The position numbers and the translations under genes are program-made. A stretch of 25,570 bases of DNA from Chara braunii. Lineage: Eukaryota > Streptophyta > Charophyceae > Charales > Characeae. Shown here in pieces: positions 8,066-17,602 of the stretch. The number at the start of each line of letters is the position of its first letter. Within the stretch, counting starts at the first letter, position 1. The stretch covers positions 1,535,704-1,561,273 of the forward strand of contig BFEA01000261.1 of assembly GCA_003427395.1 (NCBI GenBank), read 5' to 3'. The notes under the pieces are model-generated. The model had not been told where the DNA came from, searched no databases, and was given only the letters and a program-made list of their open reading frames with translations.

Positions 8066-8880
8066 CCAGCCGCGCAGACTGCCAGCGGGTGAGGGCGCGA
8101 CCTGCGGGACAAGCGGGACGAGGAAGGGGGAAGAGTAGAAGCAGCAGCAGGAGGAGGAGGAAGAGCTATCAGGGCAAGGGAGGTCGCAATCAGGGGAAGT
8201 AGAGGTTCGGATGGAGAACCGGAGAGCGAAGTCGGGATCGGGGGACAGAGGTGGGGATTGATGGGGGGAAGTGGGGGGAAGGAAGCCGGGATGGAGAGGG
8301 AAAACGCCGGACGGAGGTTGAGGAAGGGAGATCGGAGGAGGGAGTCGGGATCGGGGGAGAGAGGTGGGGATCGGTGGAGGGAAGCCGGGAACGGGGGAGA
8401 GGCGGGGATCAATGGAGGAAAGTCGGGATCGGGGAAAGAGGTGGGGATCGATGGAGGGAAGTAGGGGGAGGGATGCTGGGATGCGGAAGGCAGTCGACGA
8501 ACGGAGGTTGGGGGAGGGAGGTCAGCGGAGGGAGGGCGGAGTAGGGACGTTGGAGTAGGGACGTCAAGTAGGGACGTCGGGGGAGGGAGGGGAGTCGGGA
8601 TGGGAAGGGAAGTCGTGGGAGGGGGGTCAGCGCAGGGAGGGAAGTCGGGATGGGAACGGGCGGTCGTGGGAGGGGAGTCGGGGAATGGAGGTCGGCGACT
8701 CGGTTGAGGGAAGTCGGGGCAGGGAAGTTGGTGCAGGGAAGTCGGGGCAGGGAAGTCGAGATGGGGAGGGAAGTTAGGGGAGAGAGGTCGATGGAGGGAA
8801 GTCAGTGGAAAGAAGTCGGGGGAGGGAGGGGGACTGGGGACACGAGGGGGTTAAATGGAAAGGGAGGAGGGAACAGGAGG
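8066..8880 (+). repeat. Homopurine, G-rich minisatellite
   Basis: About 800 bp in which the + strand is overwhelmingly A/G. Short units such as GGAGGGAAGTCGGGATGGG and GGGGAGAGAGGTGGGGATCG recur with variation, roughly every 16-30 bases. Frames through it encode only Gly/Arg/Glu-rich low complexity and are not genes. Repeated GGGG and GGG runs make G-quadruplex or triplex structures possible. An AAG/A-rich tail (8908-8932) follows. Confidence 0.9.
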
Positions 8881-9549
8881 TGGCGTGGCGGTGTATATTT
8901 CCATCACAAAAAAAGAAGAAGAAGAAAAAAAAGTGTGGCGGGGGGCGACAGTCCGGTTCCTATTCCCCCGACAAGTCAATGAATAGTACAAGGTTGACTC
9001 ACCCCACGCTCCTTCCCATTATGGTTGAGAGGCCCGAGTGGACGACATTGATTACTTCCAGTAGGAAGGATGTAACACCCCTCACCCATGCCTAAGTTAA
9101 TCTGTCATAAGTAGTCTTTTGTGTGGCTTTGTATGCCTAATCCATCTCTGGCTGCTCCTCTCAGCTGTATGGTTGTTAGTTATTACATGTATCTCTAGAG
9201 CAAGAGCAAGTTGCGACTATTGACCTCTGTTGGCTTCAGTAAAACCTTCTTTTCAATCTAAACCCTAAACCCTCCCAAAGGCTCCTCAGTCTGCGTTACA
9301 AAACTCCATACTTATTCTGCATTGTACCATTGCATATCCACCAACGACAGTTGAAGGGGGGGAAATGGGTTCGGGAGCTCTGCGGGTGAGCACATTGGCA
9401 CTCCTTGGTCCACTTTATTCCTTTCCTTGAAGCAGATGCAGTCTTCTCTCCTGAAGTCTACCTGCTCCTGCCCGGGAGACTGTCCACCCTCCCATCAGAT
9501 GTAGGCAATCCAGCCCCCTTTTTCGCTACCCAGCCAGTCCCCTAAGAAT
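8881..9549. other. Unannotated stretch with a telo-box-like motif
   Basis: No gene seen. TAAACCCTAAACCCT at 9259-9273 is two units of the plant telomere repeat (TTTAGGG on the other strand), which also equals the telo-box found in some plant promoters. The 3' end of the minus-strand LINE (9550-19533) must lie in or near this stretch, but I could not locate a T-rich tail or target duplication. Confidence 0.4.
9259..9273. promoter_or_regulatory. Telo-box / two-unit interstitial telomere-like motif
   Basis: TAAACCCTAAACCCT contains AAACCCTAA, the plant telo-box core. With only two units it could be chance, a captured telomere scrap or a promoter element; no adjacent gene makes the regulatory reading testable here. 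Confidence 0.35.
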
Positions 9550-9552
9550 TGA

Positions 9553-10095
9553 TTGATTGCTTGTGTGATGTCTTTCACTCAGTCATATGTCTGTAATTGG
9601 TTCTTGACCTTCTGCCACCGTGAGAAGAGTTCTTGTTGTATATGTTGTTTTATTATTTTCGTTACTTCTTCCCCTTCCATGCGAACTCCCTCAATGGAAT
9701 ATGTGCAGCGCTTCCTCCAAAGTGCCCAAATAATCACTCTCCTCCCGATCTTGAACATGTTTTCAAAATCGCTGTCCGTGGGGGAGGTCCATGCTTCACA
9801 TTGCAGCGCCCTCCAGTCCCACTGCCAAGTCGATCCGGTGCCCAGGAGGCTCCATATCCTATCCCACCAATGCCAAGTGAGGACCGCCCCTGGACACTGT
9901 AAGAAGATGTGTTCTATAGTTTTCCGTGATCTTACGGGAGGGGAAGGCGTTATGGCAAGATTTGCACCAGGGGAGCGCCAAACCCATCTGCTCCAAAAAC
10001 GTGCGGTCTATCAGCCTTTTATTAGCCAAGAGGCAGCACTGCTCTATCTGCAACTGCAGCGAGGCGAATTTGGCCGGTTTGGATTTCATGGTTGA
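9553..10095 (-). pseudogene. LINE C-terminal zinc-binding domain (zf-RVT type)
   Basis: Minus-strand frames give LLANKRLIDRTFLEQMGL, then LPWCKSC (CxxC), a frameshift, then TIEHIFLQCPGAVLTW (HxxxxC followed by a Trp) and finally VIIWALWRKRCTYSIEG. This is the RT-associated zinc-binding domain of plant LINEs (A-x-RL...L.R.GL...CxxC...E...HLFxxCPxAxxxW...IxWxLWxxRNxxxF). The Cys and His ligands are all visible, but the two halves are in different frames. The downstream boundary of the LINE is not resolved. Confidence 0.88.
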
Positions 10096-10101
10096 AAACC
10101 A

Positions 10102-10863
10102 CTAGATAGGGCAGACTGTCCCCTGGCTTACGTTCAGGTGGGCTATCCAACGGGCTTTTACCATCTCCTTGAGGTTCACCTTTGGCTCCAGCAGGCGGTA
10201 AGTGGCCTTCACCGGCAAGCTAAAGAGGTTTATGTTCGGATTGGCTAGTGTTCTTCGTGCGGGTACCCAGTGCCACTCCTCCGGGTCGAAGGGGAGTTCA
10301 ACAAGGGTTGTTCCTGGGCGGAATGCGATCCATTCGTCTTTGTGTTTCCGTACACAGGTTCTGTGCAACTCCTCATTCTTCCACCACCTCACTGCGTCTG
10401 GGGTGTACCTGGTGAGAATATTGCCCTTTTGCTTATGGAAGAGGTTGACCAAGGATTCGTTTGCCCGCACTTCCACCACATGGCCAACGCTTTCCATGTC
10501 GTCCAGGATTGTGACCCAGTCTCCTTCCCCCAGCCGCGGTCCTTTTCGAAGGGTGCACACCCGGTCAAGCGGGATGTCAAAGATGACTGTTTCTAGGTTT
10601 CTTCCAATATCATGATAGTACCTCATCTGAACCCTCAACTGTGATGTCATTTTCCAGTCTCTGTTCGTCGGGTCCCATATGTCTTTGATCCTCACTATGT
10701 CGTTTATGACCCAGCTGCTCCATGGGGGGTCCAAACTATGGTGTACCTTGCCATTTCTATCATCGATATTTTTGTTGTCAAGGAGGGGTTGCCGCATCAC
10801 CTCGTCCCATATGTTCGCTGTGGTCTTTTCTGGCAACGGTAGCTGGCGCCAGGCCTTCAGCAC
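10102..10863 (-). pseudogene. LINE C-terminal region before the zinc domain
   Basis: Longest surviving open piece of the LINE, 253 codons. It is Trp-rich (WDEVMRQPLLDNKNI, then LDPPWSSWVINDIVRIKDIW), the sort of sequence seen between the GGLGI block and the zinc-binding domain in plant LINEs, where 'P.W..N..I' and 'I..DLW' patterns precede the terminal domain. No catalytic function assigned. The following zinc domain begins in another frame just downstream (below 10101). Confidence 0.82.
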
Positions 10864-10950
10864 CCGGGGCCAAAAGTCATGTCTAGCCAGGTCACTCCTT
10901 GCTGCTCCCTGGGTGGAGACCCTGTCGACCCGAGGGTGCCGTGGTTTGGG

Positions 10951-11169
10951 TTAGTATCTGTCCTGTAGCCAGGTCAGGGGATCCACACCTCGTGGCGCTT
11001 GTGGTGCCAGTCTAGCAATATGTTCTAGTGCAAGGGTATTCGAGGGAAGGTCTGGCATAAATACCAATCTTCTGATCCATTGTACCATCAGCGCAACCAC
11101 CTGGATATCTCGGTCTAGGATGCCCAAGCCCCCTCTGTCCTTGGGCTGAATCACCGATGACCAAGCCAC
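10951..11169 (-). pseudogene. LINE post-RT segment (WSSVxxPKxxGGLGI)
   Basis: Encodes VIQPKDRGGLGILDRDIQ preceded by AWSS, the conserved plant LINE motif W(x)xxCxPKxxGGLGIxD located between RT and the zinc-binding domain. The frame differs from the adjacent pieces, so at least one indel separates them. Confidence 0.88.
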
Positions 11170-11174
11170 CCTAC

Positions 11175-11569
11175 TTATAACATTTGGAAGCTCACTGTTG
11201 CCTCTCCACAGTAGGGCGGTGATATGCCTCTTGAGTGATCCAACCGCTTCTTTGCTGAGGGCCCAAAGCGCAGACCTATACCAGAGGGCTGCTTCCAGAG
11301 CTGGTTTGAAAATTCATGCTTGTCATTCCAGCGTGTCAATTTTTCCAGTGCTGGTTTGAGAATCCATTCGTCATTCGATGCCGGCTTCCCCAATGTTGTC
11401 AGCATTATTCCCAATACTCGGACCGAGGCGTTTTCCGGTAGCCATTTGGCCTGCGCCTGTTCCGACGGACGCACTCCTTGGTGATGGATCCACCATCCAA
11501 GTGTTTTATTCTCCTAGTTGACATTCATGTCTGAGACTATCGTGAATCGGTCCAACAATGCTTAATCTC
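11175..11569 (-). pseudogene. LINE RT thumb / post-RT region
   Basis: After stops at about 11515-11560, the frame at 11175-11474 encodes ASVRVLGIMLTTLGKPAS, which is the YLGxxLG-type block D/E motif, followed by LKPALEKLTRW (pattern VLxKxxxKLxxW), the standard start of the LINE thumb region. Frame breaks on both sides mark it as decayed. Confidence 0.85.
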
Positions 11570-12070
11570 TTCCATGTTCTCAGGGGTGACGTCCACCATA
11601 ACCGTCGGATCATCTGCGAACATCGAATATACGAGGATTGCCTCCTCGGGGATGGCGGAGATCTATAATTTCCTAAGGTCTTTGTTAGTCCGGAGGTTCG
11701 TTGCCAATGCCTCCGTCACAATGATGAAGAGAAAGGGAGCCAAGGGGTCACCTTGGCGGACCGATCGTTGCAGCGAGATTACTGGAGCCATCACTCCATT
11801 GACCTGGACACTCGTCGTAGCATTGTGGTGTAGAATCTTGGTCCAACGTCGAAAGATTGACCCAATATTCATTTTCTGCATACACCTACCTAAGAACGTC
11901 CAATCCACGAACACATATGCTTTCTCAAAGTCGACGAAGACCACGACAGCGTTGTGTTTGTCCTGCCTTGTTAGCTTGAGGATCTCATTCACCAGCAAAA
12001 TGTGATCGTGGATCCTGCGTCCATTGACAAACCCAGTCTGTGCCGGGTGAATAATGTCGTCCAAAACCGG
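11570..12070 (-). pseudogene. LINE reverse transcriptase catalytic core
   Basis: Continues the RT exactly where 17639 left off: PVLDDIIHPAQTGFVNGR (QxGFVxGR motif), VFVDFEKAY (block A, first catalytic Asp), SVRQGDPLAPFLF (block B, RQGDPLSPxLF) and, after a frameshift near 11660, MFADDPTV (block C, FADD with the catalytic Asp pair, about 11606-11623). All three catalytic aspartates remain. The FADD block is in a different frame from blocks A and B, so the enzyme is not translatable intact. Confidence 0.95.
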
Positions 12071-12083
12071 TGTCGAGCGCATC

Positions 12084-12115
12084 GGCTCCCACCTTTTTGC
12101 AAAGGTGCGGGAGCC
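12084..12115. repeat. Left-terminal hairpin of the insertion
   Basis: GGCTCCC-ACCTTT, loop TTGC, AAAGGT, two-base bulge GC, GGGAGCC: a 13-bp stem starting 13 bases inside the left end of the inserted element. Confidence 0.85.
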
Positions 12116-14049
12116 CTCCCAGCCATGTCACGCAGGAGATAAACAAAACAAAACCAAGAGACAACTCGGGAACAATGCCTAACTAATCCCGTGAGCCGTC
12201 GAGACGGCCGCGGTTGCGTCGTCCCTTCGTCACTCTAGCCGCATGCGCCAGCTGTACATCCCGCGGTCCCCTACGACAGGATAGGTTCCCGCAGGGCATA
12301 AGCTTTCCTTCCCTAAGGGGCTGCCACCACCCTTAGGGGTGTATCCCTACCGAGCTACTGACCCACGTGCGAAAGTTTTTATATGCAATCGCAGAGGTAG
12401 GTCAGCCGAGGGCGTTTGCTCGTTCGCCGTAGTATAGATACTCTTGGTCAACGCCAAGTGGACCTGAGCGTCGCCCGTCCCTTAGAGCACTGATCTCCTA
12501 AGTACGAAGCGAACGTCGGTCGACTAGGACGGTCTCAACCACGCGTGAAACCCAAATATTTATCCTAGTCCCTTTAGACACACGGTCAAAAGAAAGTTAC
12601 AATATCCACATATAATTACATCAAAAGAAAACGACCGTAGTCAGTAGAACGCACATCCAACCTGAAATGATAACTAGAAGGATTTAAATAATCATACAAT
12701 ACATTCAACAACACAAGATCAAAACAAAATCCGACCACTCCGGGTCGGAATCCACAAAAATCATACAACCGCCAACAAGGAGTTGGCTATCGAAAATAAG
12801 ATTGATGTCACTGACAAGGTAATCGGCTGCCTTAGTTTTGACTTGATGAGACGCGTTGCCAAAGTCATCCATTTCAGCCTACCACCAACCTAAAATTATA
12901 CACGCTCACACCTGTCTCCATACTTCCTCAATCTTATTGGCTGGCAGGTTACTTTATGAATGATTCTTTATCACGGGCATTGGTTGAAGGGTTGCATGCC
13001 TTTCCCTCTAGGAAGTGGTATAGGGTACTCCTCCTCCTCGTCCGAGCACAAGACGCGGAACTCAGAAGTTGGGCCGTCTCCATCGAATCGGCAAAGTACC
13101 CCCCCGTAGAACGGCCCACTCCGGGTCGATAACAGGGCCGACTCTTAAAGCAACGAACCCCCGCCCCAGATGCTTCCTGAAGATAGAGGATGTGTCCACT
13201 GCAAGTAGCTCTCATATATTCTCAATTCTCCTACGTTCAGGGTAACTTGGACGAAAAGAATCAAAAGGAGATAGAGAATGAAAAATCACTTGGACAGGTA
13301 TAGATAGATGAGGTCATTCGGGACAGAAAGGGTCATTCCTTGGGAGAAGACTAAGTCCGTTTGACCTTATTCGACTTAATTTCAATCGGATTCTTTCTAC
13401 GACACATGCTGAATATTTTTTTTCTCAAAACAGCAAGTTTTTTTTACAAGCAGGCAGGTGAAAGGTAGAAAGAAGACAATCCATTCCTTCATCTCAAATA
13501 GGCATAATCAATCTCCTTTGTAAGCATCCCTCTACCTACCTGCACAACATGCATAGAAAACAAGTTCAAAAGAAAACAGTACAATCCCAGGCTCACGTCA
13601 AACCTTCCCATTCACATGCATGACTCGGACAACTTTCTCTACCTTTTCTTTCAAACGTTCAAAACAACAGGGTCAAGCAAAGTGTGGGTTCACACAGGTG
13701 TGAAGGAAAGTCTGAGTCATTCAACCGACTAACCTTGAGTGAAGTTTGGTCCGGCTCGCTCAAGAAAGTCGGACAATATTTCAATCAGAAGAAAATAATC
13801 ACCGTTGAATATGAAAATATGTGGCTTACGTGAAAATACGCGGCTCACAACCTCACAGGTTGTGGCCTTTCTCCTGAGCCACAGTCCACGTCCTCTCTCA
13901 AGTGTTCAAAAGAACAGAGGTTGAGTTACCAAAAAACTCAAGCGAGATAGCCCTCTAGGAGAGTGTTCCCACAATAAGTTTCACGTGGTCCCAATGTCCC
14001 AACTGCACTTCACCACCAAGGATACTTCCCAACCGGCCGCAAGTCCACG
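12116..14049. other. Interior of the insertion, left part, no gene
   Basis: No recognisable protein; the longest frame (12949-13215, minus, 88 codons) has no family signature. Small perfect stems include CCGACC/GGTCGG (12731-12748) and CACAACCT/AGGTTGTG (13846-13864). A GACTTGATGAGAC...GTTGCCAAA motif (about 12840-12866) recurs in inverted orientation near the right end (about 17527-17552). Confidence 0.45.
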
Positions 14050-14830
14050 CCGCCTCAAACCACTGCGTCTGCACACAATAACCACACCAATCGGCCCCGA
14101 TCACAACAATTAGTCTCACCTAGTCCCAAAATGGTCCCAGATGGTCCCAATGCAATCCCATACTATCGCTCACAATACCAAATGGTCCGGAACTCAAAAC
14201 CGCTCGCACTGCGCGCCGCAAAAATAATAAAGGTGGCCCTGGCTCAAAACCACATGTGTCGCGAACCTCCCAAAAAAAAAACTAATAAAGATGTCTTTCT
14301 GGCGCAAACCGCAAGCGCTGCAACTCCAATAACCACTGTCGCGAGCACTCACTCGTGCTCTCTTCATGTCGTCGTCGGACCACGCACCGCTACCGCCCAG
14401 ACCCAAACGTGCACCAGCGTTAGCCCAACCTCTGGGCCCCATTATAATCCACCATAGCTGCCGCACACCACAAAAAAAAATAAAGCGTGGAACTGCCGCT
14501 CGCCACGCCGTCAAAACCGGTACCACGTCGCTGTGCCAAAAACATTAGCAGCGTAACCTCACAAAAAAAACATCACCACTGTCGAGCCGCCAAACGGTCA
14601 GCACCTCCCCTTAGGGAGACCTTGATGCCACTACGCCATTAGTTCGGCAGCACCCCCTCTATCAAAGTGCCGTCGCCGCCACCGCCATGAAAAACCGGCA
14701 CCGCTTCCGCACTATTGCCGTTAAAACCAATGCCGCCGCCACAAAAATCTGGCAGCACCTTCCCTTAGGAAGGTCTGGACGTCGAGGCGACAGTTCGGCA
14801 ACATAACCCCACTAAAATATGTGCCGCTTG
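14050..14830. repeat. Degenerate tandem repeats of ~50-60 bp and a ~155-bp pair
   Basis: Units with a core like CTCAAAACCGC...GCGCYGC...AATAA recur at about 14052, 14192, 14242 and 14301 and fade rightwards into AAAACCGG/GCCGCC-rich copies. A longer pair is clearer: CAGCACCT(C/T)CCCTTAGG(G/A)A near 14600 and 14754, each followed by GTTCGGCA about 40 bases later. The CTCCCC-TT-AGGGAG and CCTTCC-CTTA-GGAAGG palindromes sit at the same place in both copies. Confidence 0.6.
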
Positions 14831-15018
14831 CCGCACCGTCCGGACCTTGAAGCAGCTTGTCGGCCACAGCACTAGCACAACGGTGGGGCAGAGCCTCCAA
14901 CCCTTGGCTATGGCCGCCCTAGCCTGTCCTCCTCCAACTTTCTGCAGACCTCCACTCCACCAGCAGCACCTCCACCGGCAGCACCGCCCCTCTCCAGCAG
15001 CATGCAGCAGCCAGCCAA

Positions 15019-15044
15019 CATTCACTCAAGTGAATGCCCCAACA
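15019..15044. repeat. Hairpin followed by CCCCAACA, like the right terminus
   Basis: CATTCACT-CA-AGTGAATG (15019-15036) is followed at once by CCCCAACA (15037-15044). The right end of the insertion has the same arrangement with a different stem: CAAATACCCT-TGTC-AGGGTATTTG (17603-17626) then CCCCAACA (17627-17634). This may mark an internal copy of the terminus, for example the edge of a second LTR. Confidence 0.55.
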
Positions 15045-15149
15045 GCACTGCCACAAGTGTGAGGCTGTCGGGTGGAGTGCTGGCTCTTATAGCCAGTTGA
15101 AAGCATGTGGGCAGCTACTTTGCCCACAGCCAAACAAAACTTTGTGGGT

Positions 15150-15330
15150 GCTCCTGGCCCTCGATCTAAATCGATGGCCAGGAGCTCAGTGCCTTGGTTC
15201 TACCCCATAAGTACCTGGCCGTTTTCCCGGGCCAGGTGCTCCTGAAAATGGTTGTACCCAGCCATTTTACTACTGCTTGTTCAAAACGAACAGGCGCAGT
15301 CCCATCAGCCCCTAGAAGCTTCTGGGGCTG
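15150..15330. repeat. Cluster of consecutive perfect hairpins
   Basis: Four or five stem-loops follow each other: GCTCCTGGCC...TCGAT-CTAA-ATCGA...GGCCAGGAGC (15150-15185, 15 bp with one mismatch), ACCTGGCC/GGCCAGGT (15213-15237), AAAATGG/CCATTTT (15245-15268), TTGTTC/GAACAGG-type (15273-15298) and CAGCCCC...GGGGCTG around AGAAGCTTCT (15306-15330). Non-coding. Confidence 0.8.
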
Positions 15331-15374
15331 CACCCGTTCCGTGGCCGTGGCCAAGTACGTGGCCGATATATATA

Positions 15375-15420
15375 TTTTTCCCTTTTTTTTTTTTTTTTTT
15401 TCCCACCCCCTTTCTTTCCC
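15375..15420. repeat. Poly-T / polypyrimidine tract
   Basis: A run of about 20 T flanked by C-rich pyrimidines. If the insertion is a retroelement read on the minus strand, this would be an internal A-rich tract. Confidence 0.8.
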
Positions 15421-15739
15421 CTGGGCAGGGCAGCTTGTTTCCCCCTAAAAACGAGCAGTCATGCTCCCCCGTTCATTTTACAGAGTCAAATTAGAGTCAG
15501 GCTTAACAGGGTCTTCTTTCCCCTCCCCCCCTTTTTTGCTGCAGCTCGCGACCGCATCCGGCCATCAAACGTGCCAGGTTCGGGCGCTCCTCTGCAGCCC
15601 GTTCAGCAAATGAGCGGGTGCAGGTGAGCTACAAACAACTAAGGGGACGGGGAACCAACAGCCGCCAGGTAAGGTCCCTCGTTCCCTCACACACATACAC
15701 ACACCCCTACAAGTGCAATAGTGTATAGTCCCATGTTAT

Positions 15740-16390
15740 AGTAGTAGATTCGTTCGTTGTTTTTTTTTCTCTGTAGATAGTTGTCCCAACCTGTTCGTTT
15801 CGACGAACGGGTACTCTAGGAAAATCAGGAACAGAAAGGTAAAGAAAAGAAAAGAAGAAAAAAAAATCCAAAGAATCTAAGAAGAATCTAAATGCAGAAA
15901 ATATAAGCGAATCTAAAAAATCAAGAAAATCTAAAAAGTAAAAATAAAAATAAAAATAAAAAAAATAAAAAAAATTACCATTAAAAAACGGTCGCCCGTT
16001 CAGAACGGGCACCGTCAGAGCTACTGGGCCTTAGCGTTCCAATCACTTCGGGCTGCACCAGTTGGCGCGTCACTATCAGATAAGTTTTATTTTTATTTTT
16101 ATTTTTCTTCTTTTTTGTTTTTTTCCCTGCGCTGGTATAGCCGTTTTGCCAAAACGAACGGCAGTTCGCATAGTTCGTGAAAACGAGTAGTGAGAGAAAA
16201 ACTAAAGAAAATGAAAGAATCTAAAACGAAGTCCAAAAAGAAGAAAAAAATATAAAGAAAATCTATAAAAAAAAGAACTTACCTTACCTTGGTGCCGAAC
16301 GGTTGCCCGTTTTCACGGGCACCTGCACCGTTTGTGGGGATACTAAGTCCCCATTACTTCCCGCAGCGCCATCTGGCGCTGCATCAACTT
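15740..16390. repeat. ~0.31-0.35-kb modules with paired hairpins and A-rich linkers
   Basis: Two modules of the same architecture: T-rich, hairpin around CCGTT/AACGG, A-rich, hairpin with GCCCGT. First: ACCTGTTCG/CGAACGGGT (15789-15812) and ACGGT-GCCCGTTC/GAACGGGC-ACCGT (15988-16015). Second: GCCGTT/AACGGC (16140-16162) and GGT-GCCCGT/ACGGGC-ACC (16301-16323). The second ends with GCAGCGCC-ATCT-GGCGCTGC (16363-16382). Flanking A-rich tracts are similar (GAATCTAAAA, AAAGAAAATC). No coding capacity. Confidence 0.68.
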
Positions 16391-16425
16391 TATATATATA
16401 TATATCGTCACAAACAGATATATAT

Positions 16426-16459
<34 letters not shown>

Positions 16460-16490
16460 CGTCACAAACAGAATATATATATATATATTT
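16391..16490. repeat. (TA)n tract with two copies of a 15-bp insert
   Basis: Alternating TA interrupted twice by ATCGTCACAAACAGA, at 16404-16418 and 16458-16472, 54 bp apart: a compound microsatellite that has duplicated as a unit. Frames through it encode only Ile/Tyr runs. Confidence 0.93.
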
Positions 16491-16565
16491 TCCCTTCCGT
16501 TGGCTCGCCAACGGTCAGGTCCCATCGTGGCATGGACACAAACTGTTGAAATACAGACCCGGGCC

Positions 16566-16722
16566 GAGGTTCCATTAGCAAAAAGGATAGGATCGAGCTC
16601 CTGAATTTGGATGTGCGTGAAGCACACATGCAGAAAAGCAGTCCAATCCCGATTCCCTGCACATCTCCATAAACTCGTCCAGATTCAGGCGTTCGATCCC
16701 ATCCTCTTTGCTAGTGGGACCA
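16566..16722. repeat. Imperfect inverted repeat with coding-like arms
   Basis: The left arm (about 16566-16610) and right arm (about 16673-16722) are roughly 80% complementary over about 45 bp, with a 60-70 bp spacer. Read outward, the arms encode similar peptides: IQIQELDPILFANGT on the minus strand and VQIQAFDPILFASGT on the plus strand; several differences are third-position synonymous changes. This suggests two head-to-head copies of one formerly coding fragment. I do not recognise the protein. Confidence 0.7.
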
Positions 16723-16847
16723 CGCCCCCGAGTTCCAGTCCTATGGAACTAACAAAAAAAAAAAATCACTTTTATTTTATGATTATTATTATTATTAATT
16801 TTTTTTCGATTTATGCATGTCATCCTTGCGCAGGGGCCATGCTTGAT

Positions 16848-16947
16848 CCGCGCGCCTGATCTGGACCGCGCGATCTTCACGATCGAACGGCCAGATCCGA
16901 CCGCGCGGGCATCAAACAGCAACGGCCAGCTCCAAAAGGAGCTGGCC
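16848..16947. repeat. Nested palindrome plus a 10-bp hairpin
   Basis: CCGCGCG...GATCTGG...GATC-TTCAC-GATC...CCAGATC...CGCGCGG (16848-16908) forms a large interrupted cruciform. It is followed by GGCCAGCTCC-AAAA-GGAGCTGGCC (16924-16947), a perfect 10-bp stem with a 4-nt loop. Confidence 0.85.
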
Positions 16948-17021
16948 CAGTAGGATGCGTGCGGCCGGGCTCGATCCCGATATTTGTTGAACGAAAGTTT
17001 GGCACAGCCTACTGGGCTAGC

Positions 17022-17064
17022 TCCTATCAAGATAGTGATAGGAACAACTCTTCTATGAGAAGAG
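17022..17064. repeat. Two adjacent perfect hairpins
   Basis: TCCTATCA-AGATAG-TGATAGGA (17022-17043) and CTCTTCT-ATG-AGAAGAG (17048-17064), continuing the hairpin-dense texture of the insertion. Confidence 0.85.
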
Positions 17065-17602
17065 CTTGGCTCAGGCCATTCCTCCTGCCTCCAGCCTTGC
17101 AAGCCCTGTAAGCCCTGTCTGCCTAAGGCTCTGCAGATCCTCCCTGCCTGAAGCCTAATAGGCTGTGCTGGCAGGCCTTGCCCGTCGGTTGGCCGTGTGA
17201 CCTCGGCATCGGCCTATCAACCCTTTGGCTCGATGTCAATCCCCGCGGCCCAGGAAATAAAAAACTTCTTTCTATTCCCCCTGCGCCGCGGCCCTATACC
17301 CGACCCCCCCCCCTTTTGAGCTCACTCAGGCCCTGAATCGCGCGGCTGCTACATTATTTTAGGTAGAATAGGTCTAGCTCTACCACTTCCATGCCCGCAC
17401 TCCTCCGCGGCTTCGACAAGAGCGGAGCACTGCCAACTACTATCGTTACACTCAGACGCCACAAGCATCGGGACTAAAGCTCAAAAACTTCTAATCTCTA
17501 AGTCATAGGTCAGGTCTGAATAACTTTTTGGCAACATCAGTCTCATCAAGTCCTTCAATTCAACGAAAGAGTCGGACAGCGTCCGACGTTTAAAAACCCC
17601 GA

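Noticed and set aside
7801-8980. ORFs up to 203 codons rich in Gly/Arg/Glu or Ser/Leu/Pro
   Set aside because: Pure translation of GA and homopurine repeats; no stop codons because of composition.
9553-10954. + strand ORFs of 90-180 codons
   Set aside because: Shadows of the LINE C-terminal region, whose motifs are clear on the minus strand.
16284-16627. ORFs with Ile-Tyr repeats
   Set aside because: Translation of the (TA)n tract.
16680-16725. GCGTTCGATCCC, similar to a tRNA B box
   Set aside because: No A box or acceptor stem at the right distance; the sequence belongs to the inverted repeat 16566-16722.
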